From: Halobacteriovorax marinus
GTDB lineage: Bacteria; Bdellovibrionota; Bacteriovoracia; Bacteriovoracales; Bacteriovoracaceae
DNA: 64,000 bases
Direction of reading: 5' to 3'
NCBI GenBank assembly: GCA_002163155.1
Contig: MAAO01000002.1
Span: 248,001 to 312,000 of the forward strand
Part shown: piece after piece, positions 46,068 through 55,336 of the stretch
Layout of the letters: each line of letters opens with the position of its first letter
Numbering within the stretch: position 1 is the stretch's first letter
The notes under the pieces: model-generated
Told to the model about the DNA's origin: nothing
The model's database searches: none
The model's input: only the letters and a program-made list of their open reading frames with translations
Position numbers and translations under genes: made by a program

Positions 46068-46730
46068 ATGTACTTAAACTTTCATACTCATAAAGTGACA
46101 GAAGACGCCGGTATTGAATTCTACAATATCGATCTCAGAAAAGGACCCATTGAATTTACCAAGGGTCAGTTCCGTTGTATTGGTCTCCACCCATGGTGGT
46201 TAACGCCAGAGTATCTCGATAGATTAGACTCTTTTGAAGAAATCATGCTTGAAGCTGACGTTCTCTGCATTGGAGAAATTGGACTTGATCGCTCTTGTGA
46301 TGTGGATTTTGAATTACAGTTGAAAATGTTAATCTTTCAATTAAATATCGCTAAGAAAAGAAATGATCCCTTCGTCGTGATTCATTGTGTGAAGGCCTAC
46401 TCTGATATTATTCAATGTGTAAAAAAGTCTGGCTTTGATGGACGCTTAGTTTTTCACAATTATAACGGTGATACTCAAACAACTAAAGATCTTATCTCTA
46501 GAGGATGTTACTTCTCATACGGTAATATGCTTTATAAAGAGTCTTCTAAGGGTTTTAAGTCTCTAAAAGATATTCCCATTGAGAGACTTTTTCTTGAAAC
46601 TGATGATCAAGATAAGTATTCAATAAAGGATGCTTATGAAAAGCTATCTTCTATTAAGAGAGTTTCTAGTTTAGATTTACAGAGAATCATTCTTACAAAT
46701 TTTGGAAATATTAAAACTCGTTCACATTAA
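46068..46730 (+). CDS. TatD-family metal-dependent hydrolase (short form)
   Basis: A 220-residue TIM-barrel hydrolase of the TatD type. Metal and catalytic landmarks are NFHTH at the N-terminus, IGLHPWW, IGEIGLDRS, VIHCVKAY, VFHNYNGD and FLETDDQ. It is shorter than the usual 260-residue TatD, and the N-terminal His pair reads HTH followed directly by KVTEDAG. Family members are 3'-5' exonucleases acting on DNA or tRNA. Its transcript appears to be leaderless. Confidence 0.82.
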   Translation: MYLNFHTHKVTEDAGIEFYNIDLRKGPIEFTKGQFRCIGLHPWWLTPEYLDRLDSFEEIMLEADVLCIGEIGLDRSCDVDFELQLKMLIFQLNIAKKRNDPFVVIHCVKAYSDIIQCVKKSGFDGRLVFHNYNGDTQTTKDLISRGCYFSYGNMLYKESSKGFKSLKDIPIERLFLETDDQDKYSIKDAYEKLSSIKRVSSLDLQRIILTNFGNIKTRSH

Positions 46731-46735
46731 AGACT

Positions 46736-47773
46736 TTATACAGGAATGATTTTAATTAAGTCCGTATTAAAATAGAGCTTTAACAACTTGTCTCTTATAT
46801 TCACGGCGTAAGCTGGCCTTGAAATACTCATTTCTATATCTCGAAATTTTATTTCTAATTCCAGATTATCTCCTCTGAAATGTTCTCCAAGAACTTCAAA
46901 ATCATGATTGATAAAATCGCTTTCTTTTAGTTGAATGGCATCATTTGGTAAGTAGAAGTAAACCTCTTCACTCATTTCTATTCTTTCTCTAGGAATTGAA
47001 AAGAGAGGGCATGTATAAGCACTAGTGTTCTCATCGTAGATCGCTTTTATTAAATTCTTACTGCCTAAGAAGTTTGCAACAAAAGTATTCTTTGGATTTT
47101 GGTAGAGCTCTCTTGGAGAGTCTATTTGCTCAATTTTCCCTTTATTTAAAACTGCGATTCTATCGGCCATATCAAAGGCTTCATACTGATCATGAGTAAT
47201 GAAAATAGCACTTATTTCATTCTTCTTTAGTAAGTTTCTAAGCTCACTTCTAAGTTCTTGCCTTAGATTGGGATCTAGATTACTAAAGGGTTCATCTAAG
47301 AGCAGTAAATCGTTTCCTGAAGCAATTGACCTTGCAATGGCCACTCTTTGTTGTTCGCCACCTGAGAGCTCGTGAGGGTAGTTTTTGATCTTCTCTAAGA
47401 GTCCCACCATTTTTAAAACTTCTACTATTTTTTCTTCTTGGTAATTCTTAGGTTTGTTTCTTAAAGCAAATTGAATATTCTTTTTGACACTCATATGAGG
47501 AAAGAGTGCATAGTCTTGAAAGACGAGTGATACATTTCGTTTTTCTGGAGGCATTGTGAAATTACTTTCAGAGACGACCTGTTCCTTACAAGTGATTTTT
47601 CCCCCCGTAATATCTACAAACCCAGAAATACAATTAAGTAGGGTTGTTTTTCCGCAACCACTTGGACCTAGGACACAGAGGATTTCACCTTTTTTTAAAG
47701 TGAAGTTCATATCATTTAAAATGGTTTCTTTGTCATACTTATGAATTAAGTTTGAAACTTGTAAGATATTCAT
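46736..47773 (-). CDS. fbpC: Iron(III) ABC importer ATP-binding protein FbpC
   Basis: A 345-residue ABC ATPase of the Fe3+ importer class. Walker A GPSGCGKTT (about residue 34), signature LSGGEQQR, Walker B LLLDEPFSNLD, switch His in FITHDQYEAFDMADRIAVL. A C-terminal regulatory region of about 110 residues follows, as in FbpC/CysA-type subunits. It overlaps the permease gene by 4 bases. Energises the FbpA-FbpB system immediately upstream. Confidence 0.9.
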   Translation of the reverse strand: MNILQVSNLIHKYDKETILNDMNFTLKKGEILCVLGPSGCGKTTLLNCISGFVDITGGKITCKEQVVSESNFTMPPEKRNVSLVFQDYALFPHMSVKKNIQFALRNKPKNYQEEKIVEVLKMVGLLEKIKNYPHELSGGEQQRVAIARSIASGNDLLLLDEPFSNLDPNLRQELRSELRNLLKKNEISAIFITHDQYEAFDMADRIAVLNKGKIEQIDSPRELYQNPKNTFVANFLGSKNLIKAIYDENTSAYTCPLFSIPRERIEMSEEVYFYLPNDAIQLKESDFINHDFEVLGEHFRGDNLELEIKFRDIEMSISRPAYAVNIRDKLLKLYFNTDLIKIIPV

Positions 47774-49386
47774 TTTGTTTTACTTCCTATTTTTTCTACT
47801 ACTGTCATGATCACGATTGAAATAAAACCTGCCAGGACAATGAGTAACGCAGGTATGGCCGCTCTCTCCCAATCTCCTTCAGAAGTGAATTCATAAATTT
47901 TTACTGAAAGTGTATCTTTACCAAAGGGTCTAAGCATTAGAGTCATGGGCATTTCTTTCATAACTTCTATAAGAACCATGAGGAAACCTGAAATTATTCC
48001 AGATTTAATTAAGGGAATATGAATTTTAAAAATAATCACACTAGGTTTGGCCAAGAGTGCTGCCGCTTTATCAAGATTGGGAGATATTCTCTTAAAGGAA
48101 GAGAAAATATTCTTATAGGAGATAGAGAGAAACCTTGTCATTAAGCCCACAACCAAAATGAAGTAGAGAAATGAATTTTGATTAATGAAATCTCCGAGAG
48201 AAATTTTTATTTTAGTGAATAACCCAAATACTGCCACTGCAATAATACTTCCAGGTATGGCATAACCCAGAGTTGTGAGCTTTGTTAAACGTTCCCAGTT
48301 TACTGACTTTAAAAACCTTGAACTCGAAGCAAGTAAGGTGGTCACGATGGTAGTAACCAGCGCCGTAATAAAGGCCAGTCTTACGGTATTGTAGAAATAG
48401 GGATAATTATTTAATAAACTTTGTAGGTCTAAATTATCCTTACACCAGCTAAAGAGTTGATAAGAAGGAATAAATATAGTCGTGACAATTAAAAGTAAGA
48501 GCCAAATGAGCGCCATAGATTTAAATAATTGGCTTAATTCAAAAGGGGCGACAAATCCACTCTTACTTTTTATAAAGAATTTCTGCTTAGAAGTTAACTT
48601 TGCTTCCGCCCCAAGTACAAGTAAGGCAAAGAAGATTAGGATGGCACTCAATTTTGTGGCCGTAATAAACGAAAACATTCCCGTCCAAGATTCATAAATA
48701 GCAGTGGTAAAAGTATCAAAGTTAAAAACTGAAACACCGCCGAAGTCCGCTAGTGTTTCCATTAAAATAATAGCGAGAGAACCAAAGATCCAAGGTTTAG
48801 CTAGCGGCAGAGTAATTTTTAAGAAACTTTCAACTTTAGTGTACCCAAGAGATCTTGATACTTTGAAAAGATGATCACCTTGTCCCTCAAAAGCTTGCTT
48901 TAAAAGTAAGTAGACGTATGGGTGAAGACAAAGAGAAAAAATCAGCGAAATACTAGTGACAGATTTGATATCTATAAATTGTTTAAGATTGATTCCCCAT
49001 TCATTTCTAAAGAAAGTCATAGTAGGGGCAGAGTATTCAAAAAGTCCCACATAGATAAAACTCATGACGTAGAGTGGGTAAATTAAAGGTAGGATAGAGC
49101 AAATATGCAATATCTTCTTATATTTAAAATCACTTAAAGTGACTAGCCATGCGGAGTAGGTCCCCATGAGAATAGAGAATAGGGATGTATATAGCGCCAG
49201 CGAGAAAGTATTACTAAGTATGTTAGGAATTACGTTTCTTGTGACATGGATCCAGACACTGGGATCAGAATCCAAACCAAAAATGGCCCTGAAAAGAAGG
49301 GCCAAAAAAGGCAGTATGACAACTGTACATACTGCTAGAATAAAAATTTTTTGAAAAGCAAATTGCTTATTTGTATTGAACTTCAT
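47770..49386 (-). CDS. fbpB: Iron(III) ABC importer permease FbpB
   Basis: A 538-residue fused permease with two homologous halves, each having the ABC permease EAA-type loop: SRSLGYTKVESFLKITLPLAKPWI and AALLAKPSVIIFKIHIPLIKSGI. About twelve membrane segments. This two-lobed architecture is the FbpB/AfuB class. The start overlaps the FbpA gene by 20 bases and the end overlaps FbpC by 4, so the three are one operon. Confidence 0.9.
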   Translation of the reverse strand: MKFNTNKQFAFQKIFILAVCTVVILPFLALLFRAIFGLDSDPSVWIHVTRNVIPNILSNTFSLALYTSLFSILMGTYSAWLVTLSDFKYKKILHICSILPLIYPLYVMSFIYVGLFEYSAPTMTFFRNEWGINLKQFIDIKSVTSISLIFSLCLHPYVYLLLKQAFEGQGDHLFKVSRSLGYTKVESFLKITLPLAKPWIFGSLAIILMETLADFGGVSVFNFDTFTTAIYESWTGMFSFITATKLSAILIFFALLVLGAEAKLTSKQKFFIKSKSGFVAPFELSQLFKSMALIWLLLLIVTTIFIPSYQLFSWCKDNLDLQSLLNNYPYFYNTVRLAFITALVTTIVTTLLASSSRFLKSVNWERLTKLTTLGYAIPGSIIAVAVFGLFTKIKISLGDFINQNSFLYFILVVGLMTRFLSISYKNIFSSFKRISPNLDKAAALLAKPSVIIFKIHIPLIKSGIISGFLMVLIEVMKEMPMTLMLRPFGKDTLSVKIYEFTSEGDWERAAIPALLIVLAGFISIVIMTVVEKIGSKTK

Positions 49387-50353
49387 GCATTAACTTAATG
49401 GCATCCTTTTGAAGCATTCCTGCTTTTGAAAGATTAAATTCTTTATTGTATTTAAAAGTTCCCCAGCTTTTAACAAGTGGATCTAGATCAACACTTGGGT
49501 TTGCTGGATATTCTAAATTAAGAGAAGCAAATAATGCTTGAGCTTTTCCACCTGAAAGCCACTCAAGAAATTTCTTAGACTCTTTCTTGTTCTTAGAGTA
49601 CTTTAATAAACCGGCTCCTGAAACATTTATATGAACACCAAGTTTATCATTTTGGTTTGGCCAAAAGATCTTTACACCAATAGAGGGATCTTTCTTAAGC
49701 AGTCTTCCGTAGTAGTAAGTATTTACAATAGCTGCATCACATTGACCTGAGATCACTCCCTTAATGGCAGAAGTGTCATTAGAGAAAATATCCACAGTAT
49801 TTGCAACCCAACCTGCTACTACTTTCTTCGCTTTCTTTCTTCCAAGAGTGTCGATGAGTTCTGCCACAAGAGATTGGTTGTAAACTTTCTTAGAAGTTCT
49901 AAGACATAGTCTTCCTTTCCACTTACTAGTTGCTAGGTCTTCATAAGTAGAAAGTTCACCTTTTTTAACTGTCTTTGGATTGTAAACAATTGTTCTCGCT
50001 CTTAGAGAAAAAGCGAACCAAAGATTTTTAGGATCTTTAAAACTTGCAGGAATATTCTTATCAAGTATTTGGCTATTAATTGGCTCTAAGATATTTTGTG
50101 TAGAGGCGTACCAAAGGTTTCCTCCGTCAACAGTGAAAAGTAAATCTGCAGGAGTTGAACTTCCCTCAGCTTTTAGTCTTTGTATTAAAGCGCCATCTTT
50201 ATTTGTTGTGTAGTTGAATTTTACGCCAGTTTCTTTAGTGTAGAGGTCTAAAATAGGCTTAATAAGATGTTCTTTTCTAGAAGTGTAGATTGTTAACGTT
50301 TTGGCACTTGCCACAGAAGAGAAGAGCACTAGAAAGGGAATTAAAAATTTCAT
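49367..50353 (-). CDS. fbpA: Iron(III) periplasmic binding protein FbpA
   Basis: A 328-residue periplasmic protein; ATG at 50353 chosen, with a signal peptide cleaved near ASA-KTL. It has the FbpA/FutA layout: TIYTSRKEHLIKPILDLY, ADLLFTVDGGNLW and the tyrosine pair in NTYYYGRLL that coordinates ferric iron. It hands Fe3+ to the FbpB permease. No Fur box could be recognised upstream; regulation is not visible. Confidence 0.9.
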   Translation of the reverse strand: MKFLIPFLVLFSSVASAKTLTIYTSRKEHLIKPILDLYTKETGVKFNYTTNKDGALIQRLKAEGSSTPADLLFTVDGGNLWYASTQNILEPINSQILDKNIPASFKDPKNLWFAFSLRARTIVYNPKTVKKGELSTYEDLATSKWKGRLCLRTSKKVYNQSLVAELIDTLGRKKAKKVVAGWVANTVDIFSNDTSAIKGVISGQCDAAIVNTYYYGRLLKKDPSIGVKIFWPNQNDKLGVHINVSGAGLLKYSKNKKESKKFLEWLSGGKAQALFASLNLEYPANPSVDLDPLVKSWGTFKYNKEFNLSKAGMLQKDAIKLMHEVQYK

Positions 50354-50476
50354 ATACATCCTTGTTCTTTGAGTGTTGTTACAGATGTTTGATATATAAA
50401 ACTTTTACTGCTCTTTTGCAAAATCTTTTAATTTATTATTTCACTAAGATTATCTAACTGGTTGAAATTACAGTAG

Positions 50477-51127
50477 TCAATTTAAAGTGTATCCAGGAAG
50501 TTTACTGGCACTACTTTGATGGCAGAGCTTTAAGGCCTTTTTTATTGGAGCTTCAAAATTACCATTTTCGATCTCAACTCCAAGATCATAGAAGAACTGC
50601 CCCCAGAGAAATTCTAAGAACGGGACTTTTACTTTAGCAAAACAGCCTTTCTTTCTTGCGTAGTAGGCGAGGCTTCTAAAGGGATTGTCATTTAATTCGA
50701 CCAGACTTTTTGGAAGATCGAAGAAGTCACCTTCTTCAAAGTCGACACCCAGCAAATAGACATATTTCTTGGAAATCATTCTTTCTTTAAAATCATTAAA
50801 ATTTAAGTGTGACCAATCAGCTAAGAGCTCTACATAGAGACCCTTGTGAAGCTGTGGGATATCTGATTTCAAGATTGAGTAGCTTGTATGGTGCCTGTCT
50901 AGCAGCCAGTACATTCTATCTGGACCAAGCACTACAGGGGCCCACTTCTTTTTGAGATACTTTTTTATTTTACCTTTCTTAAAGGCCTTCTCAACCTCTT
51001 TAATCTTCTTAGCAATAACAGCTTTACCGATGGCAAATTGACCAGGATGGAGCTTGTTCAAACCAATAAAGCTAAGTTCAGCTTGTGTTGTAAAAGAGAG
51101 TAAGAGTGAGAGAATAAGTACTTTCAT
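50477..51127 (-). CDS. Secreted ParB-like domain protein
   Basis: A 216-residue protein with a signal peptide (cleaved near TQA-ELS, residue 17). The segment LHPGQFAIGKAVIAKKIKEVEK, then KKWAPVVLGPDRMYWLLDRHHTSYSIL, matches the periplasmic ParB-like (ParBc_2) group, in which the DRHH element is the counterpart of the ParB CTPase/nuclease GxxRxxA region. The rest is helical. The substrate is unknown. A very good promoter lies directly against the ATG. Confidence 0.75.
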   Translation of the reverse strand: MKVLILSLLLSFTTQAELSFIGLNKLHPGQFAIGKAVIAKKIKEVEKAFKKGKIKKYLKKKWAPVVLGPDRMYWLLDRHHTSYSILKSDIPQLHKGLYVELLADWSHLNFNDFKERMISKKYVYLLGVDFEEGDFFDLPKSLVELNDNPFRSLAYYARKKGCFAKVKVPFLEFLWGQFFYDLGVEIENGNFEAPIKKALKLCHQSSASKLPGYTLN

Positions 51128-51133
51128 GGACTC

Positions 51134-51162
51134 AAGTTAAGACTATTGATAGTGTGTGTCAA
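51134..51162 (-). promoter_or_regulatory. Promoter abutting the ParB-like gene (leaderless candidate)
   Basis: On the minus strand a perfect TTGACA (51162-51157), 17 bases, then TAACTT (51139-51134), ending six bases before the ATG at 51127. There is no ribosome site. Confidence 0.6.
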
Positions 51163-51322
51163 ATACGATTTTTTCCTTCCTTTTTAGTCGGGTACTTCTT
51201 ACTTTTTCTTCTAAGTAAAAGTTAAGTAAAATTACTTTTCAAAGGAGAGATATATTTCCCTAATTGAATTAAATTAAGATATGTTTTAGCATATAAAAAA
51301 TCATTATTTTAAGGGCAACTCA

Positions 51323-52006
51323 TTGAAAGTCTTAGCTTTATTTATTCTCTTCTTTTCTCTTACTTCACAGGCCAGCGAGCTTGAAAAATTCTTTAATGAA
51401 AATGATTGGACGAAAGTTTACGATAAAGGTGGCTACGTTGTTCACTCACAGAAAGCTAAGAACTCTAAAATCGTAGGGTTTACTGCTCGCGCTGTCTTGG
51501 ATGCTAAGTTAGAAAATGTTTTGGCCATCCTTAGAGATGTAGCAGGGACTACTAAGTGGGCCCCAAATATGGTCGAGAAGAAAACGATAGTTAGATATTC
51601 TGACTTAAAAGCCCTCACTTACAATAATAATGATCTACCTTGGCCCGTTGCGGATAGGGATATGGTACTTATGAATGTGCTGAGAGTGGACCGTGATAAG
51701 AAAGTTCTAGTAGTGGATACTCACTCTGTTGAACATCCTGATTATCCTCCAAGAAAGAAAGTTGTTAGATCATTCATGCCTTATGGAACTCTTGAATTTA
51801 AAAGGCATGGAAATAAGAGCTCCGTTAAGATGACAATTCTTGTAGAACCTAAAGGTTCAATACCTATCTGGATTGTGAATATGATTCAGAAGAGATTTCC
51901 AATACAATTTCTTAAGGCGCTAGAGAAGGAGTGCAAGCGAGTTGAGCTTCCTCTTCTGCCAGGAATCAAGAAGTTACTTGATGAATTAGATAGACTAGGT
52001 AAATAA
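51323..52006 (+). CDS. Secreted START-like lipid-binding domain protein
   Basis: A 227-residue protein with a signal peptide (cleaved near SQA-SEL, residue 17). The body follows the START/SRPBCC helix-grip fold: an N-terminal helix-strand (WTKVYDKGGYVVHSQKA), VLDAKLENVLAILRDVAGTTKWAPN, DLPWPVADRDMVLMN, the mid strands, and the long C-terminal helix with KRFPIQFLKALEKECKR. These domains bind lipids or other hydrophobic ligands in a cavity. Similar exported forms are widespread in marine proteobacteria. Confidence 0.82.
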   Translation: MKVLALFILFFSLTSQASELEKFFNENDWTKVYDKGGYVVHSQKAKNSKIVGFTARAVLDAKLENVLAILRDVAGTTKWAPNMVEKKTIVRYSDLKALTYNNNDLPWPVADRDMVLMNVLRVDRDKKVLVVDTHSVEHPDYPPRKKVVRSFMPYGTLEFKRHGNKSSVKMTILVEPKGSIPIWIVNMIQKRFPIQFLKALEKECKRVELPLLPGIKKLLDELDRLGK

Positions 52007-52051
52007 TCTTTAAATTATACTTTTCTTAAAAATTCCTTAACAAGTTTATTT

Positions 52052-52057
52052 TATAAT
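52052..52057 (+). promoter_or_regulatory. -10 box six bases before the CheY-like gene (leaderless candidate)
   Basis: A perfect TATAAT at 52052-52057 ends exactly six bases before the ATG at 52064, and no ribosome site intervenes. Confidence 0.5.
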
Positions 52058-52063
52058 CGTCTT

Positions 52064-52468
52064 ATGAAAATAACGGCAAATATGAAAATTCTTGTTGTGG
52101 AGGATGATCTCGATACGAGAAATCTTATTAAAACCTTGTTGCGAAAACAGGGCTTTAAAAATATCCATTCTGTTGTAGATGGAGTTGAAGGGCTAGACTT
52201 TCTAGAGAAAGCTTTTATTGAAGATAGCCCAGTGAAGCTCATTTTAGCCGATTGGAATATGCCTAAGTTAGATGGAATCTCTTTTTTGAATCACTTAAAA
52301 AATAGTATAGATTTTAAAGGAATTCCTTTTGTTATGGTGACTGCAGATAACGATAGACAACATGTAGTTGAAGCGATTAATTCAGGTGTTTCTGAGTATC
52401 TAATTAAACCCATTAAGCCTGAAATCTTAGTTGAGAAAATGGTCTCGGCAGTGAAGAAAGCTTCTTAA
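52064..52468 (+). CDS. CheY-like stand-alone response regulator
   Basis: A 134-residue single receiver domain. The acidic pair is in VVEDDLDTR, the phospho-acceptor Asp in LILADWNMPKLDG (about residue 64), the switch Thr in FVMVTADND, and the Lys in YLIKPIKPE. It lacks an output domain, so it works by protein-protein contact like CheY. An HPt-like protein gene lies about 350 bases downstream. A second Met at codon 7 is possible, but the promoter position favours 52064. Confidence 0.88.
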   Translation: MKITANMKILVVEDDLDTRNLIKTLLRKQGFKNIHSVVDGVEGLDFLEKAFIEDSPVKLILADWNMPKLDGISFLNHLKNSIDFKGIPFVMVTADNDRQHVVEAINSGVSEYLIKPIKPEILVEKMVSAVKKAS

Positions 52469-52820
52469 ATTTTCTTGTGCAACTTCTCTCTTAATTCAAT
52501 TTTAATCTACTTTATACAATCAGCTACAAATCCACGCTTAAGGTTTAGTTCAAGAGTGCATAGGGGAGTTTGTAAAGGCTCTCCTCTTTTCAATGTCTCT
52601 GGTTTTACTGTTAAGTACCTGAGCTTAAAAAAGTGCACAAGATTCCCTGTGACCTTTTCACCTTATGACTTATTTATTGAGTAAAATTTCTTACCATAGT
52701 GAAAGTTCTATGATTCTAACTATTTATAACTATTCGAATTTGTGATTTTTTCCATAATTGATTACATTTTATTGACTAATAAACCGTAAAATAGACTGAA
52801 ATAAAATTTTGGAGAACTTA
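52469..52820. other. 352-base intergenic region
   Basis: Contains the promoter of the HPt-like gene. A 69-codon open frame exists on the plus strand but has no ribosome site or recognisable product. Nothing else can be supported. Confidence 0.4.
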
Positions 52821-53255
52821 ATGGATAAGGAGATGCTCTCATTCTTCGTGGATGAGATCAAAGAAATTCGAAAGGGAATGGTAAGTTCAATCTCTGGGCT
52901 CATTGCCAGTAAGTTAGAAGATAGTTCTAAATTTGCAGAAATTGGCCAAATGGTTGATCGCATTTATGGGACCGCAGCAACCTTAGGTCTTAAAGAAATT
53001 AGTGAGTACACAAAAGCTGTCAAAGATGTGAGCTATATGGCCTCTGCCAGCGATAATGAAGCCGGTAAGAAGAAGGTCATGAAATTTATTATAAAGTATG
53101 TGGAACTGAGTGATCAAATCTGTGAGTGTATTTTTGATGAAGCAGAGTTAACAAAAATAAATCGTCTTCTCAACTTAGAAAAATCTAGGGCTGAAATTCT
53201 CAATAAGAAAGAATTCTTTAGTGTTGAGACGAAATCTTGTGATATTGAAAAGTAG
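52821..53255 (+). CDS. HPt-like protein with the phospho-acceptor His replaced
   Basis: A 144-residue helical protein; start at the ATG at 52821 (GGAGAA precedes). The layout is that of a histidine phosphotransfer domain: FFVDEIKEIRKGM, an amphipathic helix, then VDRIYGTAATLGLKEIS where an HPt has AHxLKGxAxxLG. The His position is Asp (D46) and the Lys is Tyr (Y49). It could not relay phosphate in the normal way and may be a structural or inhibitory partner of the adjacent CheY-like protein. The remainder is an acidic helix bundle. Confidence 0.62.
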   Translation: MDKEMLSFFVDEIKEIRKGMVSSISGLIASKLEDSSKFAEIGQMVDRIYGTAATLGLKEISEYTKAVKDVSYMASASDNEAGKKKVMKFIIKYVELSDQICECIFDEAELTKINRLLNLEKSRAEILNKKEFFSVETKSCDIEK

Positions 53256-53307
53256 ACATCCTTAATGGCCACTTGTACTGTTTTCAAAAGCAATTTTTGG
53301 AGACAGT

Positions 53308-55239
53308 ATGAAAAAAATAATTTTTCCCCTCGCGATATTCCTCTTATTCTCATGTGCCACGGAAACGAAGAAGAAGTATGCAGGCCACGGTGCCGAAAGT
53401 ATTTCTCAATCGGTTTTAGATAAATACCAACCAACTTCTATTCCCAGTGAATTATCTCGAGAAATTGAAGGTCAACATGAAATTCGCTCAACCAGCCTTG
53501 GACTGTTAACCCCAGATGGAAAGAATATGTTCTTCTCTTGGTCGGTGACAGGAACAAGACAGATCTGGAAAATTGATGGACCCAAGCGGTTTCCTGTTCA
53601 AATGACAGGGGGAGAGAATAGAACTTCTCTTCAAGATATTACTAATGATGGAAAGTATCTTATTTTGTCGAGAGATAAAGATGGAAATGAATATCCGGCC
53701 CTGTATTTACAATCTACAAAAGGTGGAGAGTTAAAACTGATCTTTGGAAAAGATAAAGTGAAGATGAGCTACATGGATCAAAGTGCTGATGGTCAGTATA
53801 TATATTTCCGCGCTAATGATGAATCCCCAACAATTTGGAATTTATATAAATACCATATAAAAACTAAGAAGAAGCAGCTCTTCTATCAAGGCAAAGGTTA
53901 TTGGTATATTGTCGATTTAAAGACCAATGGGGATATGATTCTAGGTCACGCTATAAGTAATGTGACTAGTGAATATTTTCTCTTTAATGAAAAGACTAAG
54001 AGTCTCTTGCCAATAGTAGGGCAAGGAGAAAATGAGAGTTACCGTGTTCGTTTCGCTCCTGTGAAAGGGACCTACTTTATTCTCACTAATAAGTTTTCTG
54101 ATTTTAAAAGACTCTATCTCTATGATGGAAAGAAATTTACACCTATCACACCTAAAGCAAATAAAGACGTGACTAGTTTTTCAGTAGATAAGAGTTTTAA
54201 ACGTCTACTAGTCACATATAATGATCATGGATTTTATAAAATGGATGCCTATCATCCAAAGAGTTTGAAAAAGTCACGACTACCTAGGTTTTCAAAGTCG
54301 CTACATACTTACTATGGCTCAACTACGGTAAATAGTCGCTACACAACATTTGGACAAAGCTTTCATAATAAACCGCGCTCAAGTTATGTCTATGATTGGA
54401 AAAAGAAAACTCTTAAGCAATGGACTCTTCCAAGCTCTCCTGAAATTGACCCCTCTGATTATAGACCTTGGTCTTTAGAGTATTATGACGCAAAAGATGG
54501 AACTAAGATCCCAATGTTAGTAAAAAGACCTAAAGGCTGTGAGAAAAAAACTTGTCCAGTTGTTGTGTCTTTCCATGGAGGTCCTGAAGGACAATCCCTT
54601 CCAAGTTTTAGCCCTTATTCTGAACTCTTTGTGAAGAGAGGTTTTATATTTGTGAAACCTAATGTCAGAGGAAGTAAAGGTCTTGGTAAGAAATGGTTAA
54701 ACTCAGACAATGCAGGAAAAAGATTAGATGTCATAACTGATATTAGAGATTGTTCTATTCATATTAAAAAGAATTGGAGCTTTAATGGTGTTATTCCAAA
54801 AGTAGGAGTCATGGGAGGATCTTATGGCGGATATTCTACTCTTTACGCTATGACTGTTTTTTCTGGTCATTATCAAGCGGGAGTGGCGAGAGTTGGAATG
54901 AGTAGCTTGGTCACTTTCCTACAAAATACAGCGGAACACAGAAGGTACCTTAGAGAGTCAGAGTACGGTCACTTGATAAAAGACCGAGAAATTTTAGAGA
55001 AGTTATCTCCTATAAATTACCTTTCAAAACTAAAAGATCCTCTTCTCATTATTCAAGGGGCAAATGATCCCAGAGTTCCGGCCGGTGAATCTATTCAGTT
55101 CAAAGAAGCCCTGGACAGAAAGGGAATTAACTCTACATTAATTTTATTTCCTGATGAGGGACATGGCGTAAGAAAGAGAAGAAATAGAACTTTAAGCACT
55201 GGGCATACACTAAATTTCTTTATTAAAAATTTATTGTAG
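53308..55239 (+). CDS. S9 prolyl oligopeptidase family lipoprotein
   Basis: A 643-residue lipoprotein (lipobox LFSC). The N-terminal 380 residues form the beta-propeller with repeated WD-type strands; the C-terminal domain is an S9 alpha/beta hydrolase: HGGPEGQ, Ser in MGGSYGGY (about residue 506), Asp in GANDPRVP (about 586), and His in DEGHG (about 617). Members release peptides of up to about 30 residues. As an outer- or inner-membrane lipoprotein it would act on extracytoplasmic peptides. TGGAGAC precedes the ATG. Confidence 0.87.
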   Translation: MKKIIFPLAIFLLFSCATETKKKYAGHGAESISQSVLDKYQPTSIPSELSREIEGQHEIRSTSLGLLTPDGKNMFFSWSVTGTRQIWKIDGPKRFPVQMTGGENRTSLQDITNDGKYLILSRDKDGNEYPALYLQSTKGGELKLIFGKDKVKMSYMDQSADGQYIYFRANDESPTIWNLYKYHIKTKKKQLFYQGKGYWYIVDLKTNGDMILGHAISNVTSEYFLFNEKTKSLLPIVGQGENESYRVRFAPVKGTYFILTNKFSDFKRLYLYDGKKFTPITPKANKDVTSFSVDKSFKRLLVTYNDHGFYKMDAYHPKSLKKSRLPRFSKSLHTYYGSTTVNSRYTTFGQSFHNKPRSSYVYDWKKKTLKQWTLPSSPEIDPSDYRPWSLEYYDAKDGTKIPMLVKRPKGCEKKTCPVVVSFHGGPEGQSLPSFSPYSELFVKRGFIFVKPNVRGSKGLGKKWLNSDNAGKRLDVITDIRDCSIHIKKNWSFNGVIPKVGVMGGSYGGYSTLYAMTVFSGHYQAGVARVGMSSLVTFLQNTAEHRRYLRESEYGHLIKDREILEKLSPINYLSKLKDPLLIIQGANDPRVPAGESIQFKEALDRKGINSTLILFPDEGHGVRKRRNRTLSTGHTLNFFIKNLL

Positions 55240-55336
55240 CTTTATACTCGGTTTTCTTAGAGGAACAACATTTTAGTCTTTTAAAATTTCAAAAATTTGA
55301 GACAATAGGGGCTCTTATTTAGGAGTCTCTAGTTTT

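Noticed and set aside
50354-50476. Fur box in front of fbpABC
   Set aside because: The upstream bases show no convincing inverted GATAAT-type repeat, so iron control could not be supported from sequence.
52475-52684. 69-codon plus-strand frame in the gap after the CheY-like gene
   Set aside because: No ribosome site, no recognisable composition, and it lies in an otherwise plain intergenic region.
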